Source of the DNA: G963665495 sp963667575
GTDB lineage: Bacteria > Desulfobacterota > Desulfovibrionia > Desulfovibrionales > Desulfovibrionaceae
Length of the DNA stretch: 64,000 nucleotides
Direction of reading: 5' to 3'
NCBI GenBank assembly: GCA_963667575.2
Contig: CAXXHY010000008.1
Location: 196,432 to 260,431, forward strand
Part shown: piece after piece, positions 42,331 through 50,734 of the stretch
Layout: each line of letters begins with the position of its first letter
How positions within the stretch are numbered: the stretch's first letter is position 1
Notes under the pieces: model-generated
The model's database searches: none
The model's input: only the letters and a program-made list of their open reading frames with translations
Told to the model about the DNA's origin: nothing
Program-made: the position numbers and the translations under genes

Positions 42331-43509
42331 TTAGAAAGGGTGCGACTTGGTGTGGTAGTCGAAAATATCCATATCCTTGTCGCCACAGCCTGAGAGGTTG
42401 ACAACCACAGTGCTTCCGGAGGGGATATCCGCGGCGTTTTCCAACAGCCAGCCCAGAGCATGACAGCTTTCCAGTGCCGCAATGATGCCTTCTTTTCGGG
42501 CGAAATGTTCGTAGGCAAGCAATGCCTGCTTATTGGTGACGGAGTGGTTTTCCACCCGGCCGATATTGTGCAGGTGGGCCAGTTCCGGTCCCACGCCCGG
42601 ATAGTCCAGGCCCGGAGCCACGGAGTGGGTCGGGGTGATCTGGCCTTCTTCGTTTTGCAGCAGCAGGGTATAGGCGCCGTGCAGTACGCCCGGTTCGCCC
42701 TTGTCGAGGGTTGCGCAGTTGAATGTGCCGGAGTCGCCGCTGCCTGCTCCTTCCACCGCCACAAGCTTTACGCTTTCGTCCGCAATGAACGCATGGAACA
42801 TACCCATGGCGCTGGTGCCGGCGCTGACGCAGCTGACAACCATGTCGGGCAGCTTGCCCGTACGCTCGAGTATCTGCTCACGGGTTTCGGTGCCGATGAC
42901 GTTCTGAAAGTCCCGGACCAGCGTGGGAAAGGGATGCGGTCCGATGACCGATCCTATGCAGTAGTGTACGGTGTCCTGTTCGGCGATCCAGTAGCGAAAG
43001 GCCTCGCTGATGGCGTCCTTAAGGGTCTGGGTGCCGGATTCGACTCTTTCCACCCGTGCGCCCAGCAGGCGCATTCTGCGGACATTGTGGTCCTGGCGCT
43101 GCATGTCCCACGCGCCCATGAACACCACGCACTCCAGCCCGAGCAGGGCGGCTGCAGTGGCCGTGGCCACGCCTTGCTGTCCTGCGCCGGTGTCGGTCAT
43201 CAGCACGCGTTTGCCCATATATTTGGTCAGCAGCGCCTGTCCGATGCAGTTGTTTATTTCGTACGACCCCGTATGGTTGAGGTCTTCGCGTTTGAGCCAG
43301 ACATTGAATCCGAGTTCCTTGGAAAGGGTCGGACAGAGAAAAAAAGGACTGGGTCGGCCGACATAGTCTGTAAGGATCTGATTGAATTCTTCCTTGAACT
43401 CGTTCTGGTAGGTAAAGGTGCTTATCGCCCGTTCAAGTTCGTAAAGTGGAGGCATCAACAGTTCCGGCACGAACTGTCCGCCAAACATACCAAAGTAGCC
43501 TGGTTTCAT
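42331..43509 (-). CDS. trpB: Tryptophan synthase beta subunit
   Basis: A 392-residue PLP enzyme that makes tryptophan from indole and serine. Clear features are MKPGYFGMFGGQFVPELLMP, the PLP-lysine region LKREDLNHTGSYEINN (Lys in the conserved HxGSHKxN context is replaced: this protein reads HTGSYEIN), GAGQQGVATATAAALLG and GGGSNA-like VSAGTSAMGMF. The canonical HTGAHKINN sequence is therefore altered: AHK is SYE, and the PLP-binding Lys appears to be missing at its usual place (about residue 87). GAGSGDSG replaces the usual phosphate-binding text. The frame is unbroken, and the position between trpF and trpA makes the family clear, but the activity needs care. Confidence 0.85.
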   Translation of the reverse strand: MKPGYFGMFGGQFVPELLMPPLYELERAISTFTYQNEFKEEFNQILTDYVGRPSPFFLCPTLSKELGFNVWLKREDLNHTGSYEINNCIGQALLTKYMGKRVLMTDTGAGQQGVATATAAALLGLECVVFMGAWDMQRQDHNVRRMRLLGARVERVESGTQTLKDAISEAFRYWIAEQDTVHYCIGSVIGPHPFPTLVRDFQNVIGTETREQILERTGKLPDMVVSCVSAGTSAMGMFHAFIADESVKLVAVEGAGSGDSGTFNCATLDKGEPGVLHGAYTLLLQNEEGQITPTHSVAPGLDYPGVGPELAHLHNIGRVENHSVTNKQALLAYEHFARKEGIIAALESCHALGWLLENAADIPSGSTVVVNLSGCGDKDMDIFDYHTKSHPF

Positions 43510-43553
43510 AGTACTCCCATGCTTATCCGCCCCTGCCGCAAGCGGCGGTGCGA

Positions 43554-44213
43554 TTATTTTCCGCGTAATGAAGAATCATATTCACAGAGTTGTTGAAAGG
43601 CTCGGGCCATAAGTTGCTGGTCCTTCACGCCTGGAGCGCTTTCAACTCCGGAGTTGAGATCGATTCCGCAGGGGTTGCAGGCAGCAAGAGCCTGCTTGAT
43701 GTTGTCCGGTCCGAGACCGCCGGCGATGAACCAGCTTTTGGGGCTGTTCAGACCGTTGAGAAAGTTGAAGTCGAAGTTTTCTCCATGGCCGCCGCCGGAA
43801 GAGCCGGAATCAAAAAGCGCGAACCGCATGTACGGCGCGAATTTTTCCAGATCCTGCTCCAGTTCCTGTTGCGTTTGATAGCGCTGGGGCCAGAAAACTT
43901 TCATCACACGGGGCTTGCCCAGTTCCTGGCAGAACTCCGGATCCTGATCGCCGTGCAATTGGGCTATGTGCAGACGCGCCTTGCGCATGATGTCCCGGAT
44001 TTCCTGCGGACTCTGGTCCACAAATACTCCGACGCGCATGGCTTCGCCCGTGTTGATGGTTTCCGCCTTCTCGGGGGTGATGTAGCGGGGGCTTTTTTCG
44101 TGAAACACGAACCCCACCAACCCGGCCTCGAATCGAAGACAAAGATCCGCGTCCGCCTGAGAGGTCAGGCCGCAGATTTTTACCATGGTCACAATATCGC
44201 AGTAAGAGATCAT
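43554..44213 (-). CDS. trpF: Phosphoribosylanthranilate isomerase
   Basis: A 219-residue TIM-barrel enzyme of tryptophan synthesis (Amadori rearrangement of PRA to CdRP). The catalytic Cys lies in VKICGLTSQADADL (about residue 14) and the catalytic Asp in FALFDSGSSGGGHGENFDF (about 133). WFIAGGLGPDN and GIDLNSGVESAPGVKD follow. The ATG at 44211-44213 has GAAGGAT upstream, inside the end of trpC; an internal ATG at 44184-44186 lacks a ribosome site. Separate from trpC, unlike the fused E. coli gene. Confidence 0.93.
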   Translation of the reverse strand: MISYCDIVTMVKICGLTSQADADLCLRFEAGLVGFVFHEKSPRYITPEKAETINTGEAMRVGVFVDQSPQEIRDIMRKARLHIAQLHGDQDPEFCQELGKPRVMKVFWPQRYQTQQELEQDLEKFAPYMRFALFDSGSSGGGHGENFDFNFLNGLNSPKSWFIAGGLGPDNIKQALAACNPCGIDLNSGVESAPGVKDQQLMARAFQQLCEYDSSLRGK

Positions 44214-44218
44214 ATGGC

Positions 44219-45025
44219 TTATCCTTCAATGAGTTGCTTCAAAGCCATATCAGGTGCGTCGCCTTGCATCAAGAAGGTCCCTACCAGGGCAGCCTGGTAG
44301 CCGAGTGATTCCATCTGCTTCAGATTGTTATTGTTTTGGATGCCGCTGGCACTAATCCAGATTTCTTTCGGATAAGAAATTTGATTTCTTTTTGCGGCCA
44401 GACGTTCGGAGGTTCGAAGATCCGTTATCAATGTGTCGAGATCGCGGTTGTTGACCTGGATGATCTGCGCACCGGCCTCCCGAGCCATTTCCAATTCGTC
44501 CTCTCCAAAAACTTCCACCACGGATTCCAGTCCCAGTTCCGCGGCCAGGCCGATCATGGAGCCCAGAACGCGCGCGGAATCGAACATCCGGACGATGAGC
44601 AGCAGGGCTGAGGCCGGGGTGGCCGCGGTTTGCACCACCTGCAGCGGATCCAGGAGAAAATCCTTGCGCAGCAGCGGCAGGCCGGGTGCGGTCATCCGTT
44701 CCAGAAAGGAGAGATCGCCTTGAAAATACACTTCCTCGGTCAGCACGGACATGGCAGAGGCTCCGCCCCCGGCATAGCACGCGGCAATTTCTTCCGGACC
44801 GAAGTTCAGGTTGATCACGCCCTTGGAAGGCGAGGCGCGTTTGTATTCCGTGATCACGGCGATATTTGGGGAGGCCGTCAGCGCGGCGGAAAAGCTCGGA
44901 CGTTTGCCTGAAAAAGCGGAGGGCAATCTGCCCTCCGCCTGAAGCATCCGCAGCTTGTCGATTTCCGGCTGTTTGGCTATCCGGAACTTGTCCAGCATGT
45001 TGGATTTGTCCGTACTAGCAGACAT
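44219..45025 (-). CDS. trpC: Indole-3-glycerol-phosphate synthase
   Basis: About 268 residues. It converts CdRP to indole-3-glycerol phosphate. Catalytic landmarks: AVITEYKRASPSKGVI (Lys near 60), LLRKDFLLDP (Lys near 120), SVVEVFGEDELEMA and IIQVNNRDLDTLITD (Glu and Asn), then IWISASGIQ. The start is taken at the ATG within the trpD end (45023-45025), giving a 4-nt-class overlap; a further ATG at about 44998 (MLDKFRIAKQ) is also possible. Fifth from last in the operon. Confidence 0.92.
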   Translation of the reverse strand: MSASTDKSNMLDKFRIAKQPEIDKLRMLQAEGRLPSAFSGKRPSFSAALTASPNIAVITEYKRASPSKGVINLNFGPEEIAACYAGGGASAMSVLTEEVYFQGDLSFLERMTAPGLPLLRKDFLLDPLQVVQTAATPASALLLIVRMFDSARVLGSMIGLAAELGLESVVEVFGEDELEMAREAGAQIIQVNNRDLDTLITDLRTSERLAAKRNQISYPKEIWISASGIQNNNNLKQMESLGYQAALVGTFLMQGDAPDMALKQLIEG

Positions 45026-46022
45026 CGGCAATGACCTTTTGTCCGGCTCCCTGAGCCACGGCGGCGCGTGCGCGCTCCACGGCTTCCTTCATGTCCACTT
45101 CCGGTTCCAGCAGATGGATGGATGCAGCCAGGTTGAAAATCAGCATTTCCTGCATGGCCTTGGGGCCCTTGCCCGCGAGCAGTTCCTTGAGCACCTGGAA
45201 GCCCTGTTCCTTGCCGGAGACGGCCACGTCTTCCAGCTTGCAGGATTCGATGCCCAGAGCGGCCGGGTCCAGTTCGTCCGCGGTCATTTTGCCGTCCGCG
45301 ATCCAGATCACCTTGGCCGGACCCCAGGGAGTCAGTTCGTCGACGCCGCCCGCGCCGTGGATGACGGCCGCGCGCTGTACGCCGTTGAGCAGCAGTACTT
45401 CGGCCATCAGCTCCATGATCTCGGGTTTGGCCACGCCGATCAGCTGGTGTGTCGGACGGGACGGATTCAGCAGCGGCCCGAGGATGTTGAAAAGCGTACG
45501 AATGGCAAGATCCTTGCGGGTGGGCATGATGTGCCGGAAGGCAGGGTGAAAGTTGGGGGCGAACAAAAACACGAAATGGCGCTTGGCCAGCTCGGCCCGT
45601 ACCGCGTCGGGCTCCGCATGCATGGGCAGACCCAGGCCTTCCACGGCATCGGCGGCGCCGCATTTGCTGGAAACCGAACGGTTGCCGTGCTTGGTCACGT
45701 CGTAGCCCATGCCGGCCAGAGTGATGCTTGTGGCCGTCGAGCAGTTGAAGGTCGAGCTGTTGTCTCCGCCCGTACCCACTGCCTCGAAGGTCTTGGCGGG
45801 CATGTCCGTCACCCGTACGGCCCGTTCCAGCAGGGCGTTGACCGCGGCGTTGATCTCCACGGGCGTCTCGCCCTTGACGCGCAAGCCCATAAGCAGCGCA
45901 CCGCCCTGGGCCGGGGAAAATTCGCCGTCCGCAAGCAACGCGAATGCCGTGTCAGCCATCTCAACCGATAAATCTTTCCCTTGTCCCAAATGTTCGAGGA
46001 TTTCCTTCGTAGTAAACCCCAT
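45015..46022 (-). CDS. trpD: Anthranilate phosphoribosyltransferase
   Basis: A 335-residue type IV phosphoribosyltransferase that joins PRPP to anthranilate. The PRPP-binding VGTGGDNSSTFNCSTA (about residue 78), KHGNRSVSSKCGAADAVEGLG (about 103, read as KHGNRSVSSKCG plus ADAVEGLG) and FLFAPNFHPAF are all present. ATG at 46020-46022 with AAGGAG upstream. It follows the composite hairpin repeat B, so its transcription may be separated from trpEG. It overlaps trpC by about ten bases. Confidence 0.94.
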   Translation of the reverse strand: MGFTTKEILEHLGQGKDLSVEMADTAFALLADGEFSPAQGGALLMGLRVKGETPVEINAAVNALLERAVRVTDMPAKTFEAVGTGGDNSSTFNCSTATSITLAGMGYDVTKHGNRSVSSKCGAADAVEGLGLPMHAEPDAVRAELAKRHFVFLFAPNFHPAFRHIMPTRKDLAIRTLFNILGPLLNPSRPTHQLIGVAKPEIMELMAEVLLLNGVQRAAVIHGAGGVDELTPWGPAKVIWIADGKMTADELDPAALGIESCKLEDVAVSGKEQGFQVLKELLAGKGPKAMQEMLIFNLAASIHLLEPEVDMKEAVERARAAVAQGAGQKVIADVC

Positions 46023-46044
46023 TGTCGGCTCCTTGAATGTAGAG

Positions 46045-46195
46045 GAGATGCCTCCGGCGGCTTAAGAACCTTTTGGAAAAGGTTCTTAAGAATCTCCAAA
46101 ACTTTTTAGCTGATAATTTTTTTATCAAAAAATTTGCGCGGGTCCAGGGGGGCGTTCCCCCCTGGCGGGGGGAGCGGGGGCGCGCAGCCCCCGCA
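46045..46195 (-). repeat. Composite hairpin repeat copy B, between trpG and trpD
   Basis: In the operon's direction: GCGGGGGC-TGCGC-GCCCCCGC (46174-46194), then CCAGGGGGG-AACG-CCCCCCTGG (46144-46165), an AT-rich spacer, then CTTAAGAACCTTTT-CC-AAAAGGTTCTTAAG (46061-46090) and the tag CCGCCGGAGGCA. Copy C at 51892-52036 has the same parts in the same order in the opposite orientation. Three strong hairpins inside an operon could terminate, pause or set RNA ends. Confidence 0.75.
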
Positions 46196-46205
46196 TCCTA
46201 CTCCC

Positions 46206-46778
46206 TCACAAAAGTTTGTCCGGGAAGTTGCCCAGGAGTTTTTCTCCGTCCGGGGTAAGTACGGATTCCGGGTGGAACTGGACGCCTGCCCAGGGGCGGT
46301 CTTTGTAGACCATGGCCATGACCTCGCCCTGATCGGTTTCGGAGACCACTTCCAGCAGGTCCGGGGCCTGTTCGGCGCGGACGATGAGCGAGTGGTAGCG
46401 TCCCACGGTGAGCGGATTGGGCAGTCCGGTGAACAGCCCTTTGCCGTTGTGGGTGATGTCCGTGGTCTTGCCGTGCATGATCTGCGGTCCGATGACCACT
46501 TCCGCGCCCGCGTGGTAGCCCAGGGTCTGATGTCCGAGGCAGACGCCCAGTACGGGCACTTCCTTGGGCAGCAGTTTCAGGAACTCCAGGCAGTATCCGG
46601 CGTTGAGCGGATTGCTGGGGCCGGGGGACAGGCAGACCATATCGAGCTTGCCGCTGGTGGCCAGATCCAGAAGCTCCGGCCGGTCGTTGCGGATGACCTC
46701 CGGATGTTTGCCGAGCTTGAAGAACGCCTGCACGAGGTTGAACGTGAAGGAGTCAAAGTTATCAATAAGTAAAAACAT
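46206..46778 (-). CDS. trpG: Anthranilate synthase component II (glutamine amidotransferase)
   Basis: A 190-residue class I glutamine amidotransferase that supplies ammonia to TrpE. Features: MFLLIDNFDSFTFNLVQAF, CLSPGPSNP, nucleophile Cys in VLGVCLGHQTLGYHAG (about residue 82), and the catalytic His/Glu in GVQFHPESVLTPDG (about 171). The ATG at 46776-46778 has AGGAGG six bases upstream and overlaps the trpE end by 17 bases. Repeat B follows. It may also serve folate synthesis if no separate PabA exists. Confidence 0.95.
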   Translation of the reverse strand: MFLLIDNFDSFTFNLVQAFFKLGKHPEVIRNDRPELLDLATSGKLDMVCLSPGPSNPLNAGYCLEFLKLLPKEVPVLGVCLGHQTLGYHAGAEVVIGPQIMHGKTTDITHNGKGLFTGLPNPLTVGRYHSLIVRAEQAPDLLEVVSETDQGEVMAMVYKDRPWAGVQFHPESVLTPDGEKLLGNFPDKLL

Positions 46779-48177
46779 CGCCGCCTCCTGTGGCCGCCAG
46801 AACTTCCTGAAGTACTTTTGCTTTGTTGTTGCATTCGAGCCATTCGGTATCCGGTACGGAGTCGTAGACGATACCGGCGCCTGCCTGCCAGTGGACCATG
46901 TTGTCGCGGACCCAGAGCGAACGGATGATGATGCCCGTGTCGATATCCACGCGGTCCTTGTCCAGGCCGATCCAACCGATGGCGCCCGCGTAGGGTCCGC
47001 GGGAGAGTCCTTCGAGTTCGGCGATGATCTCCATGGCCCGCACCTTGGGAGCACCGCTGAGCGTTCCGGCGGGGAATGCGGAGGCCAGCACGTCCAGGGC
47101 GTCCTTGCCTTCGGCCAGCTGTGCCTTGACGTGCGAGACAATGTGCATGACGTGGGAATAGCGTTCGACCTGCATGAATTTTTCCACGTTCACGCTGCCG
47201 GGTTTGGCAATGCGGCCGAGGTCGTTGCGGCCGAGGTCCACGAGCATGACGTGTTCGGCACGCTCCTTGGGATCCTCCATGAGTTCCTTGGCATTGAGGT
47301 CGTCCTGGGCTTCCGTGGCGCCTCTGGGACGGGTTCCGGCAATGGGACAGGTGGTCAGTTCGCCGTTGTCGCATTTGACCAGCAGTTCGGGCGACGAGCC
47401 CATGAGCGTGGTCTTGGGCAGACGCAGGAAGAACAGATAGGGCGAGGGATTGACCTGGCGCAACCGGCGGTAGAGCTGGAAGGGCTCTCCCTTGAACGAG
47501 GCCTGAAAGCGGGTGGACAGCACCACCTGGATGCATTCGCCCTCGGTGATCATCTGTTTGCCGCGTTCGACGTTTTTCTTGTAGGCCACTTCTTCCGGCA
47601 CATTCTGCACGGGCCCGGCAACGGGCGGTTCCAGAATGCGGGTCAGGGCCTTGAAGTCGAATTCGGTCTTGACGCCCTCCACCAGCGAAAGCAGGTAGAG
47701 CTTGTGGTACAGATGGTCGAACAGGCAGACCTGTCCGGGCAGCACCAGGCAGGACTCGGCCTGCTCGGGCGGCAGCAGCGGGGCCAGCTTGGGTTCGAAC
47801 ATGCCGGCAACGCCGTAGCCGAAAAAGCCGATGAGGCTGCGGCAGATGGGCGGCAGGTCTTCAAAACCCTTGGCGGGCAGGATTTCCAGCTTGTCCATCA
47901 CGGCGCGCAGGCCTTCGATGTAGTCCATGCCGTCGAATTCCTTCATGCCGTTGAGGCGTTCGTCGCGGCTGGCCACTTCGAGCTTGCCGTCCTTGGCGGA
48001 AAGCCGCAGGCGGTAGTTCCAGGCCACGATGCTGTAACGTCCGAGGCGTCCGTCCACCTCGGCGCTTTCGAGCAACAGGCCTTGTTTACTGCCCACCAGC
48101 CCGAGGAACAGGCTGATGGGGGTCTGAATATCCGCCGGCAGCAATTTGCCGGATTGTTTCAACTGTATGCGTTCCAT
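46762..48177 (-). CDS. trpE: Anthranilate synthase component I
   Basis: A 471-residue chorismate-using enzyme that makes anthranilate with TrpG. The tryptophan feedback motif LLLESAE is near residue 32, and the catalytic region carries SPELLVKCDNGELTTCPIAGTRPRG (read as SPELLV, then PIAGTRPRG near 265), HVMLVDLGRNDLGRIA, VMHIVSHVKAQL and FPAGTLSGAPK. Feedback inhibition by tryptophan is therefore likely. ATG at 48175-48177; AAGGAGATC upstream. It follows tyrA by 34 bases and overlaps trpG. Confidence 0.95.
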   Translation of the reverse strand: MERIQLKQSGKLLPADIQTPISLFLGLVGSKQGLLLESAEVDGRLGRYSIVAWNYRLRLSAKDGKLEVASRDERLNGMKEFDGMDYIEGLRAVMDKLEILPAKGFEDLPPICRSLIGFFGYGVAGMFEPKLAPLLPPEQAESCLVLPGQVCLFDHLYHKLYLLSLVEGVKTEFDFKALTRILEPPVAGPVQNVPEEVAYKKNVERGKQMITEGECIQVVLSTRFQASFKGEPFQLYRRLRQVNPSPYLFFLRLPKTTLMGSSPELLVKCDNGELTTCPIAGTRPRGATEAQDDLNAKELMEDPKERAEHVMLVDLGRNDLGRIAKPGSVNVEKFMQVERYSHVMHIVSHVKAQLAEGKDALDVLASAFPAGTLSGAPKVRAMEIIAELEGLSRGPYAGAIGWIGLDKDRVDIDTGIIIRSLWVRDNMVHWQAGAGIVYDSVPDTEWLECNNKAKVLQEVLAATGGGDVFTY

Positions 48178-48211
48178 AGGAAAAGATCTCCTTGGTTAGG
48201 CGTACGAAGAA

Positions 48212-49000
48212 TTATTCCAACCACCATTTGGCGCGTTCGACCAGAATGTCGATGTCGCCGCCGGCCGCCACATGCAGATAATTGCGATAACTGCGTACGG
48301 CGTCCTGGCTGAAGGGATTGGTCTCGAAAAGCATTGTGAACAGTTCGGCGTCCTGGGTGACCATCTTGCGGGCGGCCTCCAGGCGGCGCTCGAAGGAGGG
48401 GGTCAGGAACTGTTTGACGCCTTTGTCGTGGGCCAGCACGGACAGATAGGACACGGTGGTGACGAAGTTCAGCCCCTGAATGACAGCGGCCGCACGATCG
48501 TGCTCCTCCGCGGTGGTTTCAAAGGTCGCGAACCCGAGCGCCTGCATCCAGGCAGCCACAGCGCGGCACGCGTCATTGTCCTGGCAGTCGTTCTGGTCCG
48601 GGCGTCCGGGCATCAGAGCAACGCGCGGGTCTTCCGGCGGATTGGGCCCGAAGAGCGGATGCGTTCCCACCACAGGGCCGTCATAGTGCCGCAGCATGGA
48701 AGCCAGAGGCAGCACCTTGACCGAAACCACGTCCGCGAGAATCTGCGGCGGCTTCAGAAAGGGGGCCGCGAGTTCGAGGACTTCGTCCATTGCCGCGGCC
48801 GGTACGGAGAGCAGCAGCAGGTCCGCGCCCTGGATGCCCTGACGGAGTTTCTCCGGCGTCAGGGGTCTGTCCATGGCCCGGACGTCCAATCCGGCGGCCA
48901 GGCTGCGGGCCGCGAACATGCCGCCCATCTGGCCGCCAGCGCCGATGATCGCTACGCTGGTGATGCGTCTAAAGTCAGAGTCCTGTGATGTTTCCGACAT
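48212..49000 (-). CDS. tyrA: Prephenate dehydrogenase (TyrA family)
   Basis: A 262-residue NAD(P)-dependent dehydrogenase of tyrosine synthesis. The nucleotide-binding VAIIGAGGQMGGMFAARS is at residues 13-30, LLLLSVPAAAMDEVL near 60, and the substrate site includes DVVSVKVLPLASM, VGTHPLFGP (catalytic His near 110) and EEHDRAAAVIQGLNH-like EEHDRAAAVIQGLNF. No ACT domain is present, so no tyrosine feedback site is visible. It lies between the 87-aa protein and trpE. Whether prephenate or arogenate is preferred cannot be read. Confidence 0.9.
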   Translation of the reverse strand: MSETSQDSDFRRITSVAIIGAGGQMGGMFAARSLAAGLDVRAMDRPLTPEKLRQGIQGADLLLLSVPAAAMDEVLELAAPFLKPPQILADVVSVKVLPLASMLRHYDGPVVGTHPLFGPNPPEDPRVALMPGRPDQNDCQDNDACRAVAAWMQALGFATFETTAEEHDRAAAVIQGLNFVTTVSYLSVLAHDKGVKQFLTPSFERRLEAARKMVTQDAELFTMLFETNPFSQDAVRSYRNYLHVAAGGDIDILVERAKWWLE

Positions 49001-49008
49001 TCTGTTCT

Positions 49009-49272
49009 CTATTTTAGCTTTTCAGAGACGTTTTCAGGAAAAGAAACCACATGCACGGAGCCGTCCTTGAAGATCTTGGCCACGCCTTCGACCGTGTCGA
49101 AGATGGTCCAGTAATCTGTTCCCTGGACGGTTTTCTGGGTCGTGAGCTGATAACGGCCGATTTCGGATTGCATGTCAGAAACCGGAGCCGGTTGAGGCGC
49201 GGGGCGTGCGCCCAGCAGCAGCAACAGGCTGCAACCGCAGATCAGACCGATCAGTACGCTTTTCAGATCCAT
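49009..49272 (-). CDS. Small exported hypothetical protein in the aromatic operon
   Basis: An 87-residue protein with an N-terminal signal or membrane anchor (MDLKSVLIGLICGCSLLLLLG), a Pro/Ala segment (ARPAPQPAPVSD) and a C-terminal small beta-rich domain (RYQLTTQKTVQGTDYWTIFD; GSVHVVSFPENVSEKLK). It is not a recognised pathway enzyme. Gaps of 8 and 39 bases to tyrA and aroA show that it is inside the operon. ATG at 49270-49272 with AAGGAAAAGG upstream. The link to aromatic synthesis is positional only. Confidence 0.68.
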   Translation of the reverse strand: MDLKSVLIGLICGCSLLLLLGARPAPQPAPVSDMQSEIGRYQLTTQKTVQGTDYWTIFDTVEGVAKIFKDGSVHVVSFPENVSEKLK

Positions 49273-49311
49273 GTGTTTTACCTTTTCCTTCTGGTTGGCA
49301 ATTGCAGCGGC

Positions 49312-50649
49312 TTATTTGGAGTCCTGCTGCAGTGCGTTCCATTGATCCCAAAAACGGGGGTTGGATTTGGCCACGCATCCGGGCTGGTCGATTTCGACGC
49401 GCACTCCCGCGCGTTCGAGCACGGCCATGCTCATGGCGATGCGGTGGTCCCCATGGGCGGAGAACTGGATCGTCTTGCCGTCTTCAGGGAGGGGGGCGGG
49501 CTGGATATGCAAACCATCTTCCAGCACGTCCACCCGGCAGCCCGTACGGGTCAATTCCTGGGCTACCGCGGCGAGGCGATCGCTTTCCTTGATGCGGAGG
49601 TGGGCCACGTTGCTGATACGTGTCGGGCCCTGGGCCAAAGCCGCAACCACCGAGATGGTGGGCACGATATCCGGACAGGATCCCATGTCCGCCTCGATGC
49701 CGTGCAGCTGGCCGGGGTGCACCGTGACCACATCGTCGCTCCAGGAAACCTTGGCGCCCATGCGTTCGAGCAGCTCCAGCATGGCGCGGTCGCCCTGCAG
49801 GGAATCCTTGCGCAGCCCTTGTACGGCCACTGGTTTGGGTCCGACGGCTCCGGCCGCCAGAAAATAGGATGCATTGCTCCAGTCGCCTTCCACTGCGTAG
49901 GCCTGGGGCTGGTACATGCCTGGGACAACGTAAAACCGCATAATGCCGGGCTCCACGTGGCCCGGCTTGCGCCAGTCCACCTCCGACCACTCCCCACTGT
50001 CATTTTTCTTTTCCACACGGAAGCGGATGCCGAAGTCTTTGAGGGTTTGGAGCGTCAGCCCCACATAGGGCCAGGAAACGATTTTTTCGCCGCCGATGTT
50101 GATGTACAGCGGCTGGCGGGCGATGGGCGCTGCCAGAAGCAGGCCCGAAAGGTACTGGCTGCTTTCGTCCAGTCCGATGGTGATGCTGCCGCCCTTGAGT
50201 CCGCAGGCCTTGATGACAAAGGGCGGATAACCGGGCTTTTCGTCAAATTCTATATCCACGCCGTGGGCGCTGAGCACGTCCGTGAGCGCGGCGATGGGTC
50301 TGTCGTGCATACGGCCGCGGCCCGAGATCCGGAAAACGCCGAGTCCTACGGGAAGAATGCCTGTGAGCAGCCGGCAGGTGGTGCCGGATTCGCCAACGTC
50401 CAGGTCCATGGGATCCACGGGACCGCCCGCGGGAACGCCATTGAGTCCCCGTACGGTGTAGGCGCCGTCGCCCGTACGTTCGATATGCGCACCGCAGGCT
50501 TCAAGGCAGGCGCGCGTTCGCTCCAGGTCTTCACTTTCCAGCACGCCGCTGAGCCGGGATTCGCCTACGGCCAGGGCCGAGGCGATCATGGCCCGATGCG
50601 ACATGGACTTGGATCGCGGCGCTGTTACTGTGGGGATGCTTTGCTGCAT
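49312..50649 (-). CDS. aroA: 3-phosphoshikimate 1-carboxyvinyltransferase (EPSP synthase)
   Basis: A 445-residue enzyme that adds enolpyruvyl to shikimate-3-phosphate. Landmarks: APRSKSMSHRAMIASALA (phosphate-binding Lys/Ser/Arg, near residue 12), DVGESGTTCRLLTGIL (near 90), SSQYLSGLLLAAP (near 165), EGDWSNASYFLAAGA (near 250) and ISNVAHLRIKESDRLAAVAQEL (in parts: RIKESDRLAAV near 350), then HGDHRIAMSMAV. The sequence around GESGTTCR places Thr where many class I enzymes have Asn-Ala-Gly; that resembles class II-type divergence. Start ATG at 50647-50649. Confidence 0.94.
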   Translation of the reverse strand: MQQSIPTVTAPRSKSMSHRAMIASALAVGESRLSGVLESEDLERTRACLEACGAHIERTGDGAYTVRGLNGVPAGGPVDPMDLDVGESGTTCRLLTGILPVGLGVFRISGRGRMHDRPIAALTDVLSAHGVDIEFDEKPGYPPFVIKACGLKGGSITIGLDESSQYLSGLLLAAPIARQPLYINIGGEKIVSWPYVGLTLQTLKDFGIRFRVEKKNDSGEWSEVDWRKPGHVEPGIMRFYVVPGMYQPQAYAVEGDWSNASYFLAAGAVGPKPVAVQGLRKDSLQGDRAMLELLERMGAKVSWSDDVVTVHPGQLHGIEADMGSCPDIVPTISVVAALAQGPTRISNVAHLRIKESDRLAAVAQELTRTGCRVDVLEDGLHIQPAPLPEDGKTIQFSAHGDHRIAMSMAVLERAGVRVEIDQPGCVAKSNPRFWDQWNALQQDSK

Positions 50650-50734
50650 GATCAGGTTCTCTTTCTGGACCGGCCGCGCGTACGCAGTGCATGAGGCCAA
50701 AGGGTCCGGTTAGAATGTTTCTGTTTCCGGTCTA

